A stretch of 64,000 bases of DNA from Triatoma infestans (GCA_011037195.1 JAAEAF010006172.1:1-64000); one strand, 5' to 3'; positions 45,691 through 57,390 are shown, counted from the stretch's first letter. Notes: generated from the sequence alone by a model not told the origin. Made by a program: numbers and translations.

Positions 45691-46287
45691 CTACCACCAA
45701 ATTTACACACCATTTTGACATACAATAAAGACGATATATATATTTTGATTTGTACAGGTACATAAAGACGGAACAATATCACTGTGTAATAGACAATAAT
45801 ACACTAATATCCATGCACACACCCAAATACACAAACAAAATAGAAAAATTTTCCAACGAAATTTGTCCGAATGGTTATCAACAATAATAATGGCTATCTG
45901 CATCAGAACAGAAGGCCAAAAAAAAAAAAAATGTTATTTAAAACATTTCTCCAGAAAAATGATTTGCTAAGGGTTCTGAATAAGCTGCAAAAAGTTTGAA
46001 AAAGTCGAAGCTTTCCTCCAAATTAACATTTGAGTACAATGTACGATTTCCTTACCTACATAGCACTAGGGTACCCAAGAGAAATAAATTAAAACAAACA
46101 CGAATGAATTTCCTTAATTATAAAACTTAATGTGATAGCTTGTTCAAATGAAATAACATGTATGAACGCAGAAGTTCTTTGGCGTTAAAAATTTATAAAT
46201 AAATTCTTAGAAAATAATGAAAATAAAGTTATTTATTTAAAAAAAACAAACCAATAAAATTAATTTTAAAGTATAAACTGTTATTGA

Positions 46288-46318
<31 letters not shown>

Positions 46319-46655
46319 AGACAGAATAAAAAGTGCAATCTGTATTGAAACAGTTACTATACTATTACGCCACTTTTGAAGAGGATAACGACGTCAGACT
46401 AAGGAAGTTGACAGCGGAAATTGAATTGACCGATTACCCCACAAAATTCCTTTCTCCTGATCAAATCGTCCTAGTAAATTCAAGCAAACTTGCTAAGTTC
46501 TTCTTCTATTTGTCATACATTATGCTGTAAAGTTTTTTTTATTCTATATTTTATTTCAATACATTTTTTTTTCTTAAATTTATTTAATTAAGCTGAAAGA
46601 TAATAAACTGTGTTAATAATGCAATGTTAATATTTTTAATTTTTTTTTTTTATTA
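45691..46655. other. AT-rich stretch with a (TAA)n tract
   Basis: (TAA)n at 46291-46318. A 65-codon plus-strand frame (46333-46530) has balanced codons but no family I recognise. The rest is AT-rich. Confidence 0.3.
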
Positions 46656-46658
46656 ATT

Positions 46659-47010
46659 ACTTTCTCTTACTGGCTAGTAGGGGGTGGGGCACTATTACGA
46701 TCAATATCAAATTTTTGAAAATCGATTTTTAACCGGAAATACAATTTTTGTTTACTTATTTTGGAATCAGAAAGTGGTTTGTGTGAACAGCCATAGCTCA
46801 AAAAAACGAAAAATTGCTGAAAATTCAAATTAAATTGCGTATTACTATGGGATCCAATAAGGAAGTTGTTTGTGAAAAATTCCTCAACCGGAAGTATGTC
46901 ACTTTAGTGAATGGATTTTTTAGTTTGTTAAAATATTAGAAAATGATTTCAACGAATTTCTTTAAAACTAAGTACATAAACTACCAAACATAAAGAGCTA
47001 CAACTTTTAA
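46659..47010 (-). mobile_element. Family H fragment
   Basis: ACTTTCTCTTACTGGCTAG (altered hairpin), TTTAACCGGAAATAC, TGTGAACAGCCATAGCTCAAAA and CTCAACCGGAAGTATGTCACTTTA, then AGAGCTACAACTTTTAATTG. Confidence 0.55.
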
Positions 47011-47262
47011 TTGTTCAGAAACAGCTGGATCGGGACACTGAGACTGGCAAGTTGGCCTTCCAAATCACCAGATTTAAACCCTCTTGATTTTTTTTTTCTT
47101 TCGCGATATCTTAAAAAAAAAATTTATACCAAGAAACCAACAACTCCAGAAGCACCTAGAGAAGACTTAATCCAAACCTGCTTAGCAATTCCGTTTAGCA
47201 ACTTCATATGTTGGGCAGCGAGTGCGCTTGTGACGTTTAAGCCGAGAAGGTCATTTTGAATA
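47011..47262 (+). pseudogene. Tc1/mariner-superfamily transposase C-terminal fragment
   Basis: The reading frame has WIGTLRLASWPSKSPDLNPL followed by DFFFLSRYLKKKIY and TPEAPREDLIQTC. This matches the WP(P/S)RSPDLNPLDFFLWGYLK block around the last catalytic residue of DDE transposases. Only the last 80 or so residues survive and no terminal repeats were located. It is a different lineage from the mariner at 29.5 kb. Confidence 0.6.
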
Positions 47263-47650
47263 AATAGGAAATATGTTTTTATCAAATTTTTGTAAATAAA
47301 CTGGAAAATTGTTTTGTTTTAATCATGTTTTACCTGATTTTTTAAGTCTCTTATGGCTTTTAAAATAGCTTTTAAGTTTTACACAGCAATTGAACTCTCT
47401 TATTTTTTTTTTAAATTAATAAGAAAATTCCGCTTTAATTTTAGTTTAAGAAAACAAACAGAAAAAAATCCGGGGGGAAAAAACGAAGAAAATTGATGTT
47501 AGGTTGAATCTCTCGGCAAAACGGTTTGAAATAATGATTAACTGAAAATTAAAAGGCATTTTTTTCTTCTTTTTCTTTTTTAAGTTTTCAATATGTAGTA
47601 AGAAGGGCGGGGGGGGGGGGGATTGTCAAAAGTAAATCGCCACATTCAAC
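47263..47650. other. AT-rich stretch, nothing recognised
   Basis: G-run at 47609-47621; no coding signal. Confidence 0.4.
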
Positions 47651-47654
47651 CACC

Positions 47655-48700
47655 GATTTAAGGGTAGAATAGAATTAGAATGATGAAGTGGGGACTCAAC
47701 CCAGCACTGCTAGCCCACCATTGAGGCTTAGTGTGCCAAACCACTCCACTACGTAGGTAGAGAAGCAACCCTTTCTTCAGACCCTTCCCCACCCAATCCT
47801 TTTGAAGTACGATTTCCTCCGATCTCAGAGTGCCGAAGATCTCGTACCGCAATCTGCCGATTGCAATGCAATCAAACAGCAGGTGAGAGGCCGTCTCCTC
47901 CTCCTCCTGACCTCAGTCGACACGAGGGCTCTGAATCCACTATTCCCACCTTGTGCAGATGTTTCTTGAACCTACCATGCCCAATAAACAGGCCCGTTAT
48001 CAGAGAAATCTGATACCTGCTTAGACCCAGGGTGCCTCTGGTTCTTCTTCTAACAGCTCTGGCATGACCTTTTGCCTGCCCAGTACTTAGCCTCCAGTGG
48101 CGATTATGCTCTCTCCGAGTCCATTCTCTCAGAGACGCCTTCGCCATAGTTTTGGCTACTCCCATAACAGGTTCCGGCCCACAGAAGGGAGTTTTCGCTA
48201 CCTCCCTGGCCAGCTGGTCAGCTATTTCGTTACCTTTGATCCCCTTATGCCCTGGTACATACTAGCCGAACTTTGTTGTGCCGGGATAATGCCTCCAGGG
48301 AGTCTCTACACTCCCTGACCAGGGAAGAAGTAATTCTGAATGCCCGAATTGCATTCAGCGCAGGCTGGCTGTCCGAGAAGATGCAAATCTCTCCATTCCT
48401 AAGCAAATTCTCCTCAGCACAGATCTTTATTGCATAAACTTCAGCCTGGAAAACCGTGGAGTATCCACCGATGGGACTCGCAATGCGTACCTCCGGCTTA
48501 ACTCCATATATTCCGGCTCCAGTTCTGCAGGCTATTTTGGACCCATCTGTGAACCAGGATCTCCCAGTTTGGCCCCATTTTTCCTAACTTTTAGCCCATT
48601 CCGATCGTGACATTAATATCACTTGGAAGGGGAGTGGAATGTTGGACAGCACTCCTCCCCAGCCATCTTGAAGATAGGGCCAGGGTCAGATTTAAGGTTT
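47655..48700 (-). pseudogene. LINE-D RNase H and C-terminal copy
   Basis: Minus strand: TDGSKIACRTGAGIYG (first catalytic D, about 48550), STVFQAEVYAIKICAEENL (E), IFSDSQPALNAIRAF (D), then a broken PG.. segment where the catalytic H motif is expected. Next come LSRYQISLITGLFIGHGRFK, SEPSCRL and LRYEIFGTLRSEEIV. The 3' end on the plus strand reads AGAATAGAATTAGAATG. It is the longest LINE-D copy in the window; frameshifts break it at least twice. Confidence 0.8.
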
Positions 48701-49005
48701 AAGGCGGCAATAAAATCAAAAAACATTGACCCCATCATAAACTAGAGCGAAAATATTTCAACAAATGTTATTTTCACTTTCTAGATATCTTGCTTCGTTT
48801 AAGAGAGTATTTTCAAAAGTGGCCCTTTTAAATGGGGCACCCCGTATGTAAAATTATATGTATATACAATATAAAAGATAAATAAATAAATATAATAATA
48901 ATAAGATAGAATATATAGAATATAAATAATATGATATAAGTAATAGATATATCGATAGATTTAAAAAAAAGCTGATAAATAGAATAAAAATAATTTCGAA
49001 TTAAA
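48701..49005. other. Unassigned stretch
   Basis: It includes CCTTTTAAATGGGGCACCCCGTATG (about 48825-48848), which resembles termini of some Tc1/mariner miniature elements. The partner terminus was not found. Confidence 0.25.
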
Positions 49006-49009
49006 TAGG

Positions 49010-49343
49010 TATGTATATTACCAAAATACCGAGTTTGAGAAAAAAAATTCGGTTAATCGGAAATACGACCGAACAATTTTTTCATTCTTCGGCAATTTTC
49101 TCCATTTGGATATCGTTGTTGTTTATCTTGGTAAACTAACTATACTTACTAAGGCATAACACTTTTGTTTGTAGCTTCTTTCCTATAAAATTGATTTTAG
49201 AATGAATCTGGGGGAGCTGGGGAGGTCACACTCCCCCTCAAAAAATCGTTTCATGTCAAAAATCTCGCAAGTTTGAAAAAAATTTGTCAACTATAACTTG
49301 TAAATTTCAGTAAGTATAAGTCATGCGAGTGTTTCATACCAGA
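49010..49343 (-). mobile_element. Family H 5'-end fragment
   Basis: CCGAGTTTGAGAAAAAAAATTCGG, unit mark AATCGGAAATACGACC, and an end CATGCGAGTGTTTCATACCAGA. Diverged. Confidence 0.5.
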
Positions 49344-50035
49344 TTTTTTTTTTAAATTCATATTTTATAACATATTAGTAAATTTTATAGATTTGAATTA
49401 TAAACTTGAATGGTATAAAAAAAAACACCCAAGAAAAAAACAATTTTAAATAGTGAAGGGATATCCCCAATAAATAAGCAAACATGACGTAGTATCAGTA
49501 TCTTTGAAAACGACGACCATACAATAAATATTCCCCATTAGTATATTTGTAGATTCCCCACCAATTTCAAGGCAATATTTTATCGACATTTATTTTTAAT
49601 ATGAACTTTTTTATTCTTTTTCAGTTCTTCATTTTATTGGCAAAATTCACACTTTTTTCATTTTTACGCATATTTTTTAGCAATTGCTATGATCATTAGA
49701 TTAAAAAGGCACATGTGCTTCAAGAAATAAAACGAACAATTAAAACATACTATCGTCTGACGCAAACAAACATTTTAATCTTGATGAAAAGCTGTATAAA
49801 AACATTCATATCGCTTTCTTTTGCTGTAATTCCCATATTTTCGAATTGAAAAATCGTCTAAAATAAACGTTTAGTAGCTGCAGAAGCGTGCCAGTAACGT
49901 CACAGGCGAAGATGGGTGCAAAATAATAATTGGCGCTCCTAAACCCCTCTCATCAATAAAAAAAAACAAAAAAAATGGTTTTTATAAAAACGTAAGAAAT
50001 GAGTAAAAATGAAATACATTATTCATAAGAACAAA
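49344..50035. other. AT-rich stretch, nothing recognised
   Basis: Poly(A) runs and stops only. Confidence 0.4.
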
Positions 50036-50815
50036 GAAATGTGTTTGTATCTGTTCGGACAGCCAAGCTGCGCTTAAGACGCTGAGTTCATTTTCAGGTT
50101 CGTGTTAGAATGTTCTAAAAGACTGGAAGAGCTTTCTTCTCTGCAGGATGTGCTTTTAGTCTGGGTACCAGGTCACATGGGAATTTTCGGGAATAAGGAG
50201 GTGGATAGGTTGCCACATTAGGCGCCTCTTTCCCTTTCATTAGTCTCGAGCCTGCTGTTGGCGTGTCTTCTGGCACATGTCTGTCAGGCTTCCAAACATG
50301 GAAAGTTTCACAGCATTCATCCTTATGGATGAGCTCAGTTGGTTGTCGGCAGTCCAAAATGCTCTTCGGGGATCCGGACAAGGCCATTAGAAGAGACGTT
50401 GCTGTGTTTTTCATGGAACTCTCTCAGGCATCTGATTGGATTCCTTACTGGACATTGTGGTTTAAAGAGACATCTCTACATAATGGGGCTCATGCTGGAT
50501 TCATTTTGTAGAGTCTGTGAGACAGAGGAGGAAATACACATCCATCTTATGACAGATTGCTAGGGATTGTGAGGAAATTAGATTCAGGACCTATGGTCGG
50601 AATAGGATGTCTGTGGAACAGCTTAGGCTATTTCCACTTAAGGTTATTGTCCGATTTATTCGGACTGCGGTGAATCTTAGATGGATTAGATCCGGGTCTG
50701 GATATTTGTTCTAGACCGGTTTGTTGTTGTTTTCCTTTGGGGTAATTATATGGGCCCAATGGGGCTTTAAATAGCGTAGGGTTTGGTCCCTCCTCACAGA
50801 CAAATAATAATAGTA
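50036..50815 (+). pseudogene. LINE-A copy 2, frameshifted
   Basis: It begins at RNase H block 3 (CLYLFGQPSCA, nucleotide match to 51640). It then has LVWVPGHMGIFGNKEVDR (H and D motif), the GLSSGTCLSGFQTWK spacer, LIGFLTGHCGLKRHLYIMG, and CRVCETEEEIHIHLMTDC. Frameshifts lie near 50210, 50390 and 50560. The 3' end is GGTTTGGTCCCTCC plus AATAATAATAG. Confidence 0.75.
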
Positions 50816-51019
50816 ATAAGTTTACTGAATACTAAACCAAAATTATATCAAATAAATTCTGGTATTAAACACTTGCATGACTTCTCTCACTTCTGTCAGT
50901 ACAATTATATATAAAATGAAAAATTTTACTTTAAACTACACATTTTCTTATTTGTCCTAACATAAAATATGGTGGTTGGAACAAGTTCTAACCTACCAAC
51001 CCAGGCAGGTAGAGCAGTG

Positions 51020-51260
51020 ATTACATTTTAATTCAGTTTAAATTGTTATTGGGGATTATTGCACTGATACCTGGAAGTTCTATTGTGCTCCCGAAAACTC
51101 CGATCAGTGTTCTCTAGCTATATACAGCATGCCCATAATCGGACAGTGTGCTATACAGACTCCTAAGAAGAGAAAATCTAAGGGCAGCATAATGGATTCG
51201 AACCCGGGACCTCCGCTTTGCTAGTCCAGTGCGCTATCACTGAGCTAATCCCTTCCTTCA
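51020..51260 (-). mobile_element. SINE-A copy with good tRNA-like head
   Basis: On the minus strand: GGGATTAGCTCAGTGATAGC (A box) and GGGTTCGAATCC (B box), then TGCTGCCCTTAGATTTTCTC, TAGAGAACACTGATCGGAG and an end near TCCCCAATAACAAT. It is the best match to the copy at 59715. Confidence 0.8.
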
Positions 51261-51359
51261 GTCCAGAATTACAGATTTACTATTCTGTAACCGACTTTCT
51301 TCAAAGCTGAAATTTTAGCAATGCTTATATTGTAAATAAATATTATATAGGAGTTTGAA

Positions 51360-52412
51360 GACTTTTGTCTTTGGTCATTCCTACAGGGTTAGGTTGCCTT
51401 CTAGGGAAGATTGGTTAACCCTGGGTCCGTCTGGGGTGAATCCTGAGAATTATCTCCGATGCTACACGGACGGTTCCAGGATGGATGGTAGGTGTGGGGC
51501 TGCCGTCTATTTTGAGACGGGAGACCATTTGGTAGTGCCTCTAGGTGAGTGGGCCACCGTTTTCCAGGCTGAGGTTTATGTAATTATTTGCTGTATTTTG
51601 GATGAGAGGGTGCGTAACACTAATTTGAAAGGTGTTTGTATCTGCTCAGACAGCCAGGCTGCGTTGAAGGCGCTTAATTCATGTGTCTTCACTTCCAGAT
51701 TGATGTTGGAATGTTCTAAAAGACTGGAAGATCTTTCTTCATTAAAGGATGTGCTTCTGGTCTGGGTTCCAGGTCATATGGGAATCTCTAGGAATGAGGA
51801 GGTGGATAGGTTTGCCAAATTAGGTGCCTCTCTCCCTTTCATTGGTCCAGAGCCTGCTGTTGGTGTGTCTTCTGGCACATGTTTGTCGGGCTTTCAGACG
51901 TGGATGACCTCACAGCACTCATCCTTATGGATGAGTGCAGTGGGTTGTCGGCAGTCTAAAATGCTCATTGGGGGCCCAGACGGAGCTTTGAGTAGCGGGG
52001 TCCGATGTCTTTCACGGACCTCCTTCAGACATCTGGTTGGATTCCTCACTGGGCATTGTGGTTTAAGGAGACATCTCTATATAATGGGACTCGTGCCTGA
52101 CCCCTTTTATAGAGTTTGTGAGACTGAGGAGGAAACACCCATGCATCTGATGACGAATTGTTTGGGTGTGAGGAGATTAGGTTTAGGACCTTCGGCCGGA
52201 GTAGGATATCGGTAGAGGATATTAAGCTGTGTCCTTTTAAGGTTTTAGTCCGATTTATTCGGTCTGTGGTGAAACTTAGATAGCTAAAACCTGGGCCTGG
52301 ATTTTCATTCTAGTCCCAGTAGTTGTGTTCTTTAGGGGTAGCTATATGGGCCCTGGGAGGCTTTGGATAGCGTAAGGTTTGCCCTCCCCTTCTGTGAATA
52401 ATAATAATAATA
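51360..52412 (+). pseudogene. LINE-A copy 3: complete RNase H domain plus C-terminal tail
   Basis: The frame 51355-52215 (286 codons) contains a full type I RNase H: CYTDGSRMDG (D at residue 39), FQAEVYVI (E73), CSDSQAALKAL (D99), VWVPGHMGISRNEEVDR (H141, D151). A GTCLSGFQTW spacer follows, then LVGFLTGHCGLRRHLYIMGL and YRVCETEEETPMHLMTNC. A frameshift near 52160 ends it early. The ORF opens on TTG inside the flanking DNA, so it has no native start. An imperfect 13-bp target duplication (51347-51359; 52413-52425) and a TAA-repeat tail bound a 5'-truncated insertion. Confidence 0.85.
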
Positions 52413-52522
52413 ATAGGTGCTAGAACTATACTAAAATAGTACTTTCAAGGAAACCTTAAGATTACTGTTGCACCAAAACCCCTCCTCAAAAAACTAAAAG
52501 TTATTACAAAGGTATTCATGTG

Positions 52523-52697
52523 TATAGATTAGATTATATTAGATTGAACATGGGGGTTGGGTCACGATCCCAAACAGTGCAGCCAATAGAGGCTTATTGT
52601 GTCAACACCTGTAGGTCTAGTATGGAGAAACTTTTCAAGAGGTTGAGTGCTTTTCCAACCAATTCCTTTTGCGCTATAATCTCCTCTTTAGTCTCAG
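52523..52697 (-). mobile_element. LINE-D short 3' fragment
   Basis: The 3' tail TTAGATTATATTAGATT is followed by GGGTTGGGTCACGATCCC, AGTGCAGCCAATAGAGGCTT and the start of the C-terminal codons (minus strand). It matches 39050-39200. Confidence 0.6.
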
Positions 52698-52957
52698 TAT
52701 GAACATGTATTTCCATGTGAAAACTGTACTTCGAAAATCTAACAAGATCGTAAAACTTCCTCAGTAAAAAAAATAAATAAATAAAAAAAAAGGAAAAAAA
52801 TATTTTGAAAAGTTTAAGTAAAATAAAAGGCTCAATTGGTTAACATAAAAATTTCTTTGTCCTAAAGAATTCTTTTTCAATTAAAAAATATGCCTCAAGA
52901 TATTTGAAACATTTACTTGAAATCTACTTGAAACATTTACTGCTCTAAGAGGATGTA

Positions 52958-53160
52958 AGTAAAGTAATGCCTATTTTTTTCAGGCGGGCTTAACCGTCCA
53001 ACTACCAAATTTAGGGTCTGGGACCGGCGGGCGGACGCAAACCTACTTTATATTAACATTTTTAAACAAATAAAAATTTAGCAGTTATACGCTAGTCTCG
53101 AACTGTGGTCCTCCCACTTACAAGTCCATGCTCATAACCACTACACCAACACCCGTGCCC
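52958..53160 (-). mobile_element. SINE-B copy, 13-bp TSD
   Basis: On the minus strand: GTGTAGTGGTTATGAGCATG (A-box side) and CACAGTTCGAGACTAGC (B box), then ATAACTGCTAAATTTTTATT and a GC-rich 3' part (GTCCGCCCGCCGGTCCC). A perfect 13-bp target duplication CTAAGAGGATGTA (52945-52957; 53161-53173) lies inside the terminal hairpin of a family H copy. Confidence 0.85.
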
Positions 53161-53570
53161 CTAAGAGGATGTATTAAATCGCGTCAAATTATGGAAATTG
53201 AGTTTTTATTGGATGTAAATATTTTGTATTTCCCCTTGATAAGCCAAAAATGTTGTAACAAATGATCTCTACGGTGTATGCGTCAGTGTATGAACAAAAT
53301 ATTTAAGTTTCCTCGTCACAAAATCTACCAATCAAAAATGTACAGATATAAACGTGATTACACTGTTAATTCCCGGAATTTTTTTTTTTTTTTAGGTTCT
53401 GAGAAATCTGTGACGATAGATTTCAAATTTTATTACAAGTTCGATAATGCCAGCCAGCGCTATCTTCTGGACAATGTAATCACATCCTACAATCATGTCA
53501 CCAGCCTGTTTATGGATAATTAACAATTACCTTCACCTTTTTATATTTTCCTCTTCATTTACTTCAACTC
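53161..53570 (-). mobile_element. Family H diverged fragment
   Basis: TATTAAATCGCGTCAAATTATGG, TTGAGTTTTTATTGGATG and TTTCCCCTTGATAAGCC follow family H order after the SINE-B. Beyond 53400 nothing is certain. Confidence 0.45.
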
Positions 53571-54087
53571 TTTACATTCCTCTCACTCCTAGTAAAAGAG
53601 AAAGTATTGTAATCTTGGTCTAATTTTCAATATCGAGTTTTCACCGGAAATATCCGTTTTGAGATCCTCTGAGTCCAAAAACGTGGTTTTCAGACTTGAT
53701 ATTCTGTTTAGGTATTACTATGAAATCCGACACTACGTTATCTGTCAAAATTTCCCAACCGGAAGTACCACTTTACTAGTTGGATTTTTTTACTTTTTTG
53801 CGATTTTCTCAAAAATGGCTCCGACGATTTTCTTTAAACTTGTAATATCAACCACACATCCAAAAGATCTACAATTTTTATTTGAAACATTTCTCCGGGA
53901 AAATGTATTTAAGGGCACTTTTGGGGGGAGGGGTGGGGTTATTTAAAGGTTGTCCACTAAAGTGATATTTCAGTTTATTACACAATTCTATCATCTAAAT
54001 AATATTAATTAAAATTAAATATGTTTTTGAAATTCCAAGTTGTAGAAAATCAGATGACCAGATGTGCGTTATACACTGAAAAGTATT

Positions 54088-54907
54088 ACTTTCTCTTGCT
54101 CCTAGTAAGAGGAAGTATTGTAATCGTGTCAAATTTTCGATATTAAGTTTTCACCGGAAATATCCGTTTTGAGGTCCCCTGAGTCCAAAAAAGTGGTTTT
54201 TAGNNNNNNNNNNNNNNNNNNNNNNNNNNNNNNNNNNNNNNNNNNNNNNNNNNNNNNNNNNNNNNNNNNNNNNNNNNNNNNNNNNNNNNNNNNNNNNNNN
54301 NNNNNNNNNNNNNNNNNNNNNNNNNNNNNNNNNNNNNNNNNNNNNNNNNNNNNNNNNNNNNNNNNNNNNNNNNNNNNNNNNNNNNNNNNNNNNNNNNNNN
54401 NNNNNNNNNNNNNNNNNNNNNNNNNNNNNNNNNNNNNNNNNNNNNNNNNNNNNNNNNNNNNNNNNNNNNNNNNNNNNNNNNNNNNNNNNNNNNNNNNNNN
54501 NNNNNNNNNNNNNNNNNNNNNNNNNNNNNNNNNNNNNNNNNNNNNNNNNNNNNNNNNNNNNNNNNNNNNNNNNNNNNNNNNNNNNNNNNNNNNNNNNNNN
54601 NNNNNNNNNNNNNNNNNNNNNNNNNNNNNNNNNNNNNNNNNNNNNNNNNNNNNNNNNNNNNNNNNNNNNNNNNNNNNNNNNNNNNNNNNNNNNNNNNNNN
54701 NNNNNNNNNNNNNNNNNNNNNNNNNNNNNNNNNNNNNNNNNNNNNNNNNNNNNNNNNNNNNNNNNNNNNNNNNNNNNNNNNNNNNNNNNNNNNNNNNNNN
54801 NNNNNNNNNNNNNNNNNNNNNNNNNNNNNNNNNNNNNNNNNNNNNNNNNNNNNNNNNNNNNNNNNNNNNNNNNNNNNNNNNNNNNNNNNNGAGTGTTTCA
54901 CACCAGA
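54088..54907 (-). mobile_element. Family H nested copy containing an assembly gap
   Basis: ACTTTCTCTTGCTCCTAG to TAGTGGTTTTTAG is visible before the gap, and GAGTGTTTCACACCAGA after it. The expected remaining interior (about 850-900 bp) is replaced by 687 N. Confidence 0.65.
54204..54890. other. Assembly gap (687 N)
   Basis: Unresolved bases. Both flanks are ends of the same family H copy, so the gap most likely holds its interior. Confidence 0.99.
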
Positions 54908-55343
54908 TTTTTTTTACTATGTTTTGGCTATTTTTTTTCTAAAACGTCTTCAACGATTTTCTTTCATACTAAATATGTGAACTACACATATAAAAAGTTA
55001 CAACTTTTATTTGAAACATTTCTCCTGGTAACCTCATTGAAGTGGGCTTTTTGAGGAGGGGGAGGGTTATGTTTGCCGTTAAAGTGCTATATTATTTAGT
55101 TGATTATACAATTCTACCATCTAGGCAAAATTAATTACAAATAAATAGATGGCCAAAATTCCGAGTTTCAAGAAAATTAGTAAACCGGAAGTGTGTTTTT
55201 ACTGAACAGTTTTTCAGTTTTTTTTTTTTCATAAAAACATCGACGAATTTCATAAAATTTTATATACTAAATATAAAGTTTGTCAATAATAGTAATTTTG
55301 AAAACTGGTATAAGAGAAAGTTGTGTGAGTGTTTCACACCAGA

Positions 55344-56010
55344 TTTTTTTTTATTTTGTTAGGGCCACATTGTGTAAAAATACCAAATTTGTCTATTATA
55401 TCACTAACTATAGTGTGTGACAGTCGTGAACGTTTCACAACGTTAAGCTTGCTGGACCAAATGTAGAGTTAGTAAAGGAAAAGATCCGGTGGAGATCGTA
55501 CCGTTTTATTCATTCTATCGATTTCTATTCTTTTCTTTAATCCTGGCTTGTCCTTCACATTAGACGTGGCGCGTGCGACCACTGCCACAAGTAACACTGT
55601 AAGCAAATTTTATGATTATGGAGTCAGAATGTAATAAAACATCATTGATAACAACTTTTTATTACAAATCTGATAGTAGTTTGAAAGTAATAATATAATA
55701 CCAAACTAAATAAAGAACATATTTTCCCCAGAAGTGACCAAACCTCACCCTACAAATCTCTTATAATCTAGAATTATATTAAGATTTTCCATAGAACACA
55801 GTTCATATTCGCCTGTGTCCGTCCACTGGGAAGAGCAAAATAAATTTATTTTTATTCCATATTTAGGCGGTTCATAGACAACATTTAAGAATTCAATTGA
55901 TTGGTACCTACAATCTACCAGAAAAAAATAAATAAATAAAATAAAAATAGTGTAATGTTATGGTGTGGATGTGTGTAGGTAGCTTGTGGCGTGAGCGTTT
56001 TAGCGAAAAG
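55344..56010. other. Unassigned stretch
   Basis: The part at 55370-55610 is of mixed composition and matches nothing else here. No coding domain. Confidence 0.35.
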
Positions 56011-56330
56011 GGCTTGTATGTTTGTTTGAGATAGAATATAAGAATAATTAAGAACACACTGGTAGTTTAAATTAAATATATTCTCTAAGAGAAATTAAGT
56101 TACTTTGAATATCACAATAGCTTATAATAATTTCTTATAACGTAATACTGGTATATGTTTTCACCCTGATTTGTAGCACAAGACTGTCTTAAAATATCTC
56201 TTCTCTTTGTTTCTTCAATTCCTCCCCTGTGAGAAGAAGGGGTACAGTACAATGCCATAATTGTTCTTGAACCGTACGAGTAACTGGACTTGTATACCTG
56301 GTCTTGTCCTTTTGCAAGGGAATGTCAATC
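56011..56330 (+). repeat. Repeat F, copy 2
   Basis: GAAAAGGGCTTGTATGTTTG, TTTGAGATAGA, TATATTCTCTAAGAGAAATTAAGT and AATATCACAA match 26000-26130. Similarity fades after about 56170. Confidence 0.35.
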
Positions 56331-56394
56331 TTTTTCTTAATTTTGATTTATTTATAATTTAATATTATTTCAAGTTTCTCGCATCCATCACAAT

Positions 56395-57390
56395 AGTAAT
56401 TATAAAATCAAATAAAGAAATATAATCTTCTTCTCGTTAATCTCTGCTACCTTCAGTTGGGCCTTCCAACTATTCCTGTCCTTCGACAATTTAGTTCTCT
56501 TGGCCCATTCCAGTCTCATTGCTGTAAAATCTTCTCTGACCACGTCTTCCCAGGTGCTTCGCGATCTTCCTCGATCTCGCTGTCCCTGCATTTTTGCCTC
56601 ATAGCATGTCCTAGCCCCTCTCCCTACATCCATTCTCATCAAATGCCCATACCATCTTAGTCTGTTTTCTCTTGGTACTTCCTCCACAGGTTTGATCTTA
56701 TCGTAGTGTTCCTTAGTCGGTCCCTACGCGTCTTACCCTCAATCCTTCGAAGAAAGCGCATTTCCGCTGCTTGGATTTGGCTACGATGTTTTGATGTTGG
56801 GAGCCCATGACTCACTGCCGTATGTTAAGATTGGGAGGTATGTATTTTTAAAGATTGTTACCTTAGTGCTTTTACTGATGTCTTTTTTGTTTATAAATCC
56901 TCTTTTTAAGGCATTAAACAATCTTCCTGCCGAAGCGATACTATTATTTATTTCTTAATGAATTCGGCCTTCTTCATTTTTATTAACTTCCAGATATTTG
57001 AAATTTTCAACTTGCTGTAGGACTTGCTGATTAACCAAAACATTAAATGGCTGGCCCCTTTTCCTGCCAATCTCCATCGTCTTCGTCTTCACTCTATTCA
57101 AAGACATATTCATTTTTCTTAGCTCTTCCTGGAGAATGTTCAAATTATATTGCAGGTTGTCAGCATTGTTCGCCGTCAGGACTATATCGTCGGCAAAAGC
57201 TAGGACGTTCAAGCGAATGTATGCCATCCTAATGAAACCCACCTCAAACTTAAGCATTGTGGCTTGACACTTCTCAAGTACTTCATCTATGGCAACTATA
57301 AATAGTAGCGGACTGAGGCTACAGCCTTGACGGATTCCTTTTGCTGTCTTGAACTCCCGAGAGCTGGTATTGGCTGTTCGAACGTCTATT
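56395..57390 (-). pseudogene. LINE reverse transcriptase fragment with GRSRSTW tail
   Basis: The minus strand from about 57385 reads FKTAKGIRQGCSLSPLLFIV (RT block 4), LAFADDIVLTANNADNL (FADD active site), ENFKYLEVNKNEEGRI, then EINNSIASAGRLFNALKRGF and TIFKNTYLPILTYGSESW (thumb). After a break come ENRLRWYGHLMRMDVG and RDRGRSRSTWEDVVREDF. The RT palm half is in one frame of over 140 codons. The endonuclease and N-terminal RT are missing. It is better preserved than most LINE pieces here. Confidence 0.85.

Larger units (their letters stand above)
50858..52770 (+). mobile_element. Family H copy split by SINE-A, LINE-A and LINE-D
   Basis: A decayed left end (TTCTGGTATTAAACACTTGCATGACTTCTC) at 50858, middle parts at 51262-51359 (CTGTAACCGACTTTCTTCAAAG) and 52413-52522 (ACTTTCAAGGAAACC, CAAAACCCCTCC), and a 3' end at 52698-52770 (TGAACATGTATTTCC, GAAAATCTAACAAGATCG, ACTTCCTCAGTAAA). 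The order is preserved, so one old copy took three insertions. Confidence 0.55.
53574..55343 (-). mobile_element. Family H copy split by another family H copy
   Basis: Part one (53574-54087) runs from the hairpin end to the start of the second unit (CCAGATGTGCG). Part two (54908-55343) resumes in the same unit (CTAAAACGTCTTCAACGATTTTC) and runs to GTTTCACACCAGA. Unit mark ACCGGAAGTACC at 53758 and ACCGGAAGTGTG at 55184. Confidence 0.65.

Noticed and set aside
54169..54942. Long open frames on both strands
   Set aside because: They consist of assembly N and have no meaning.
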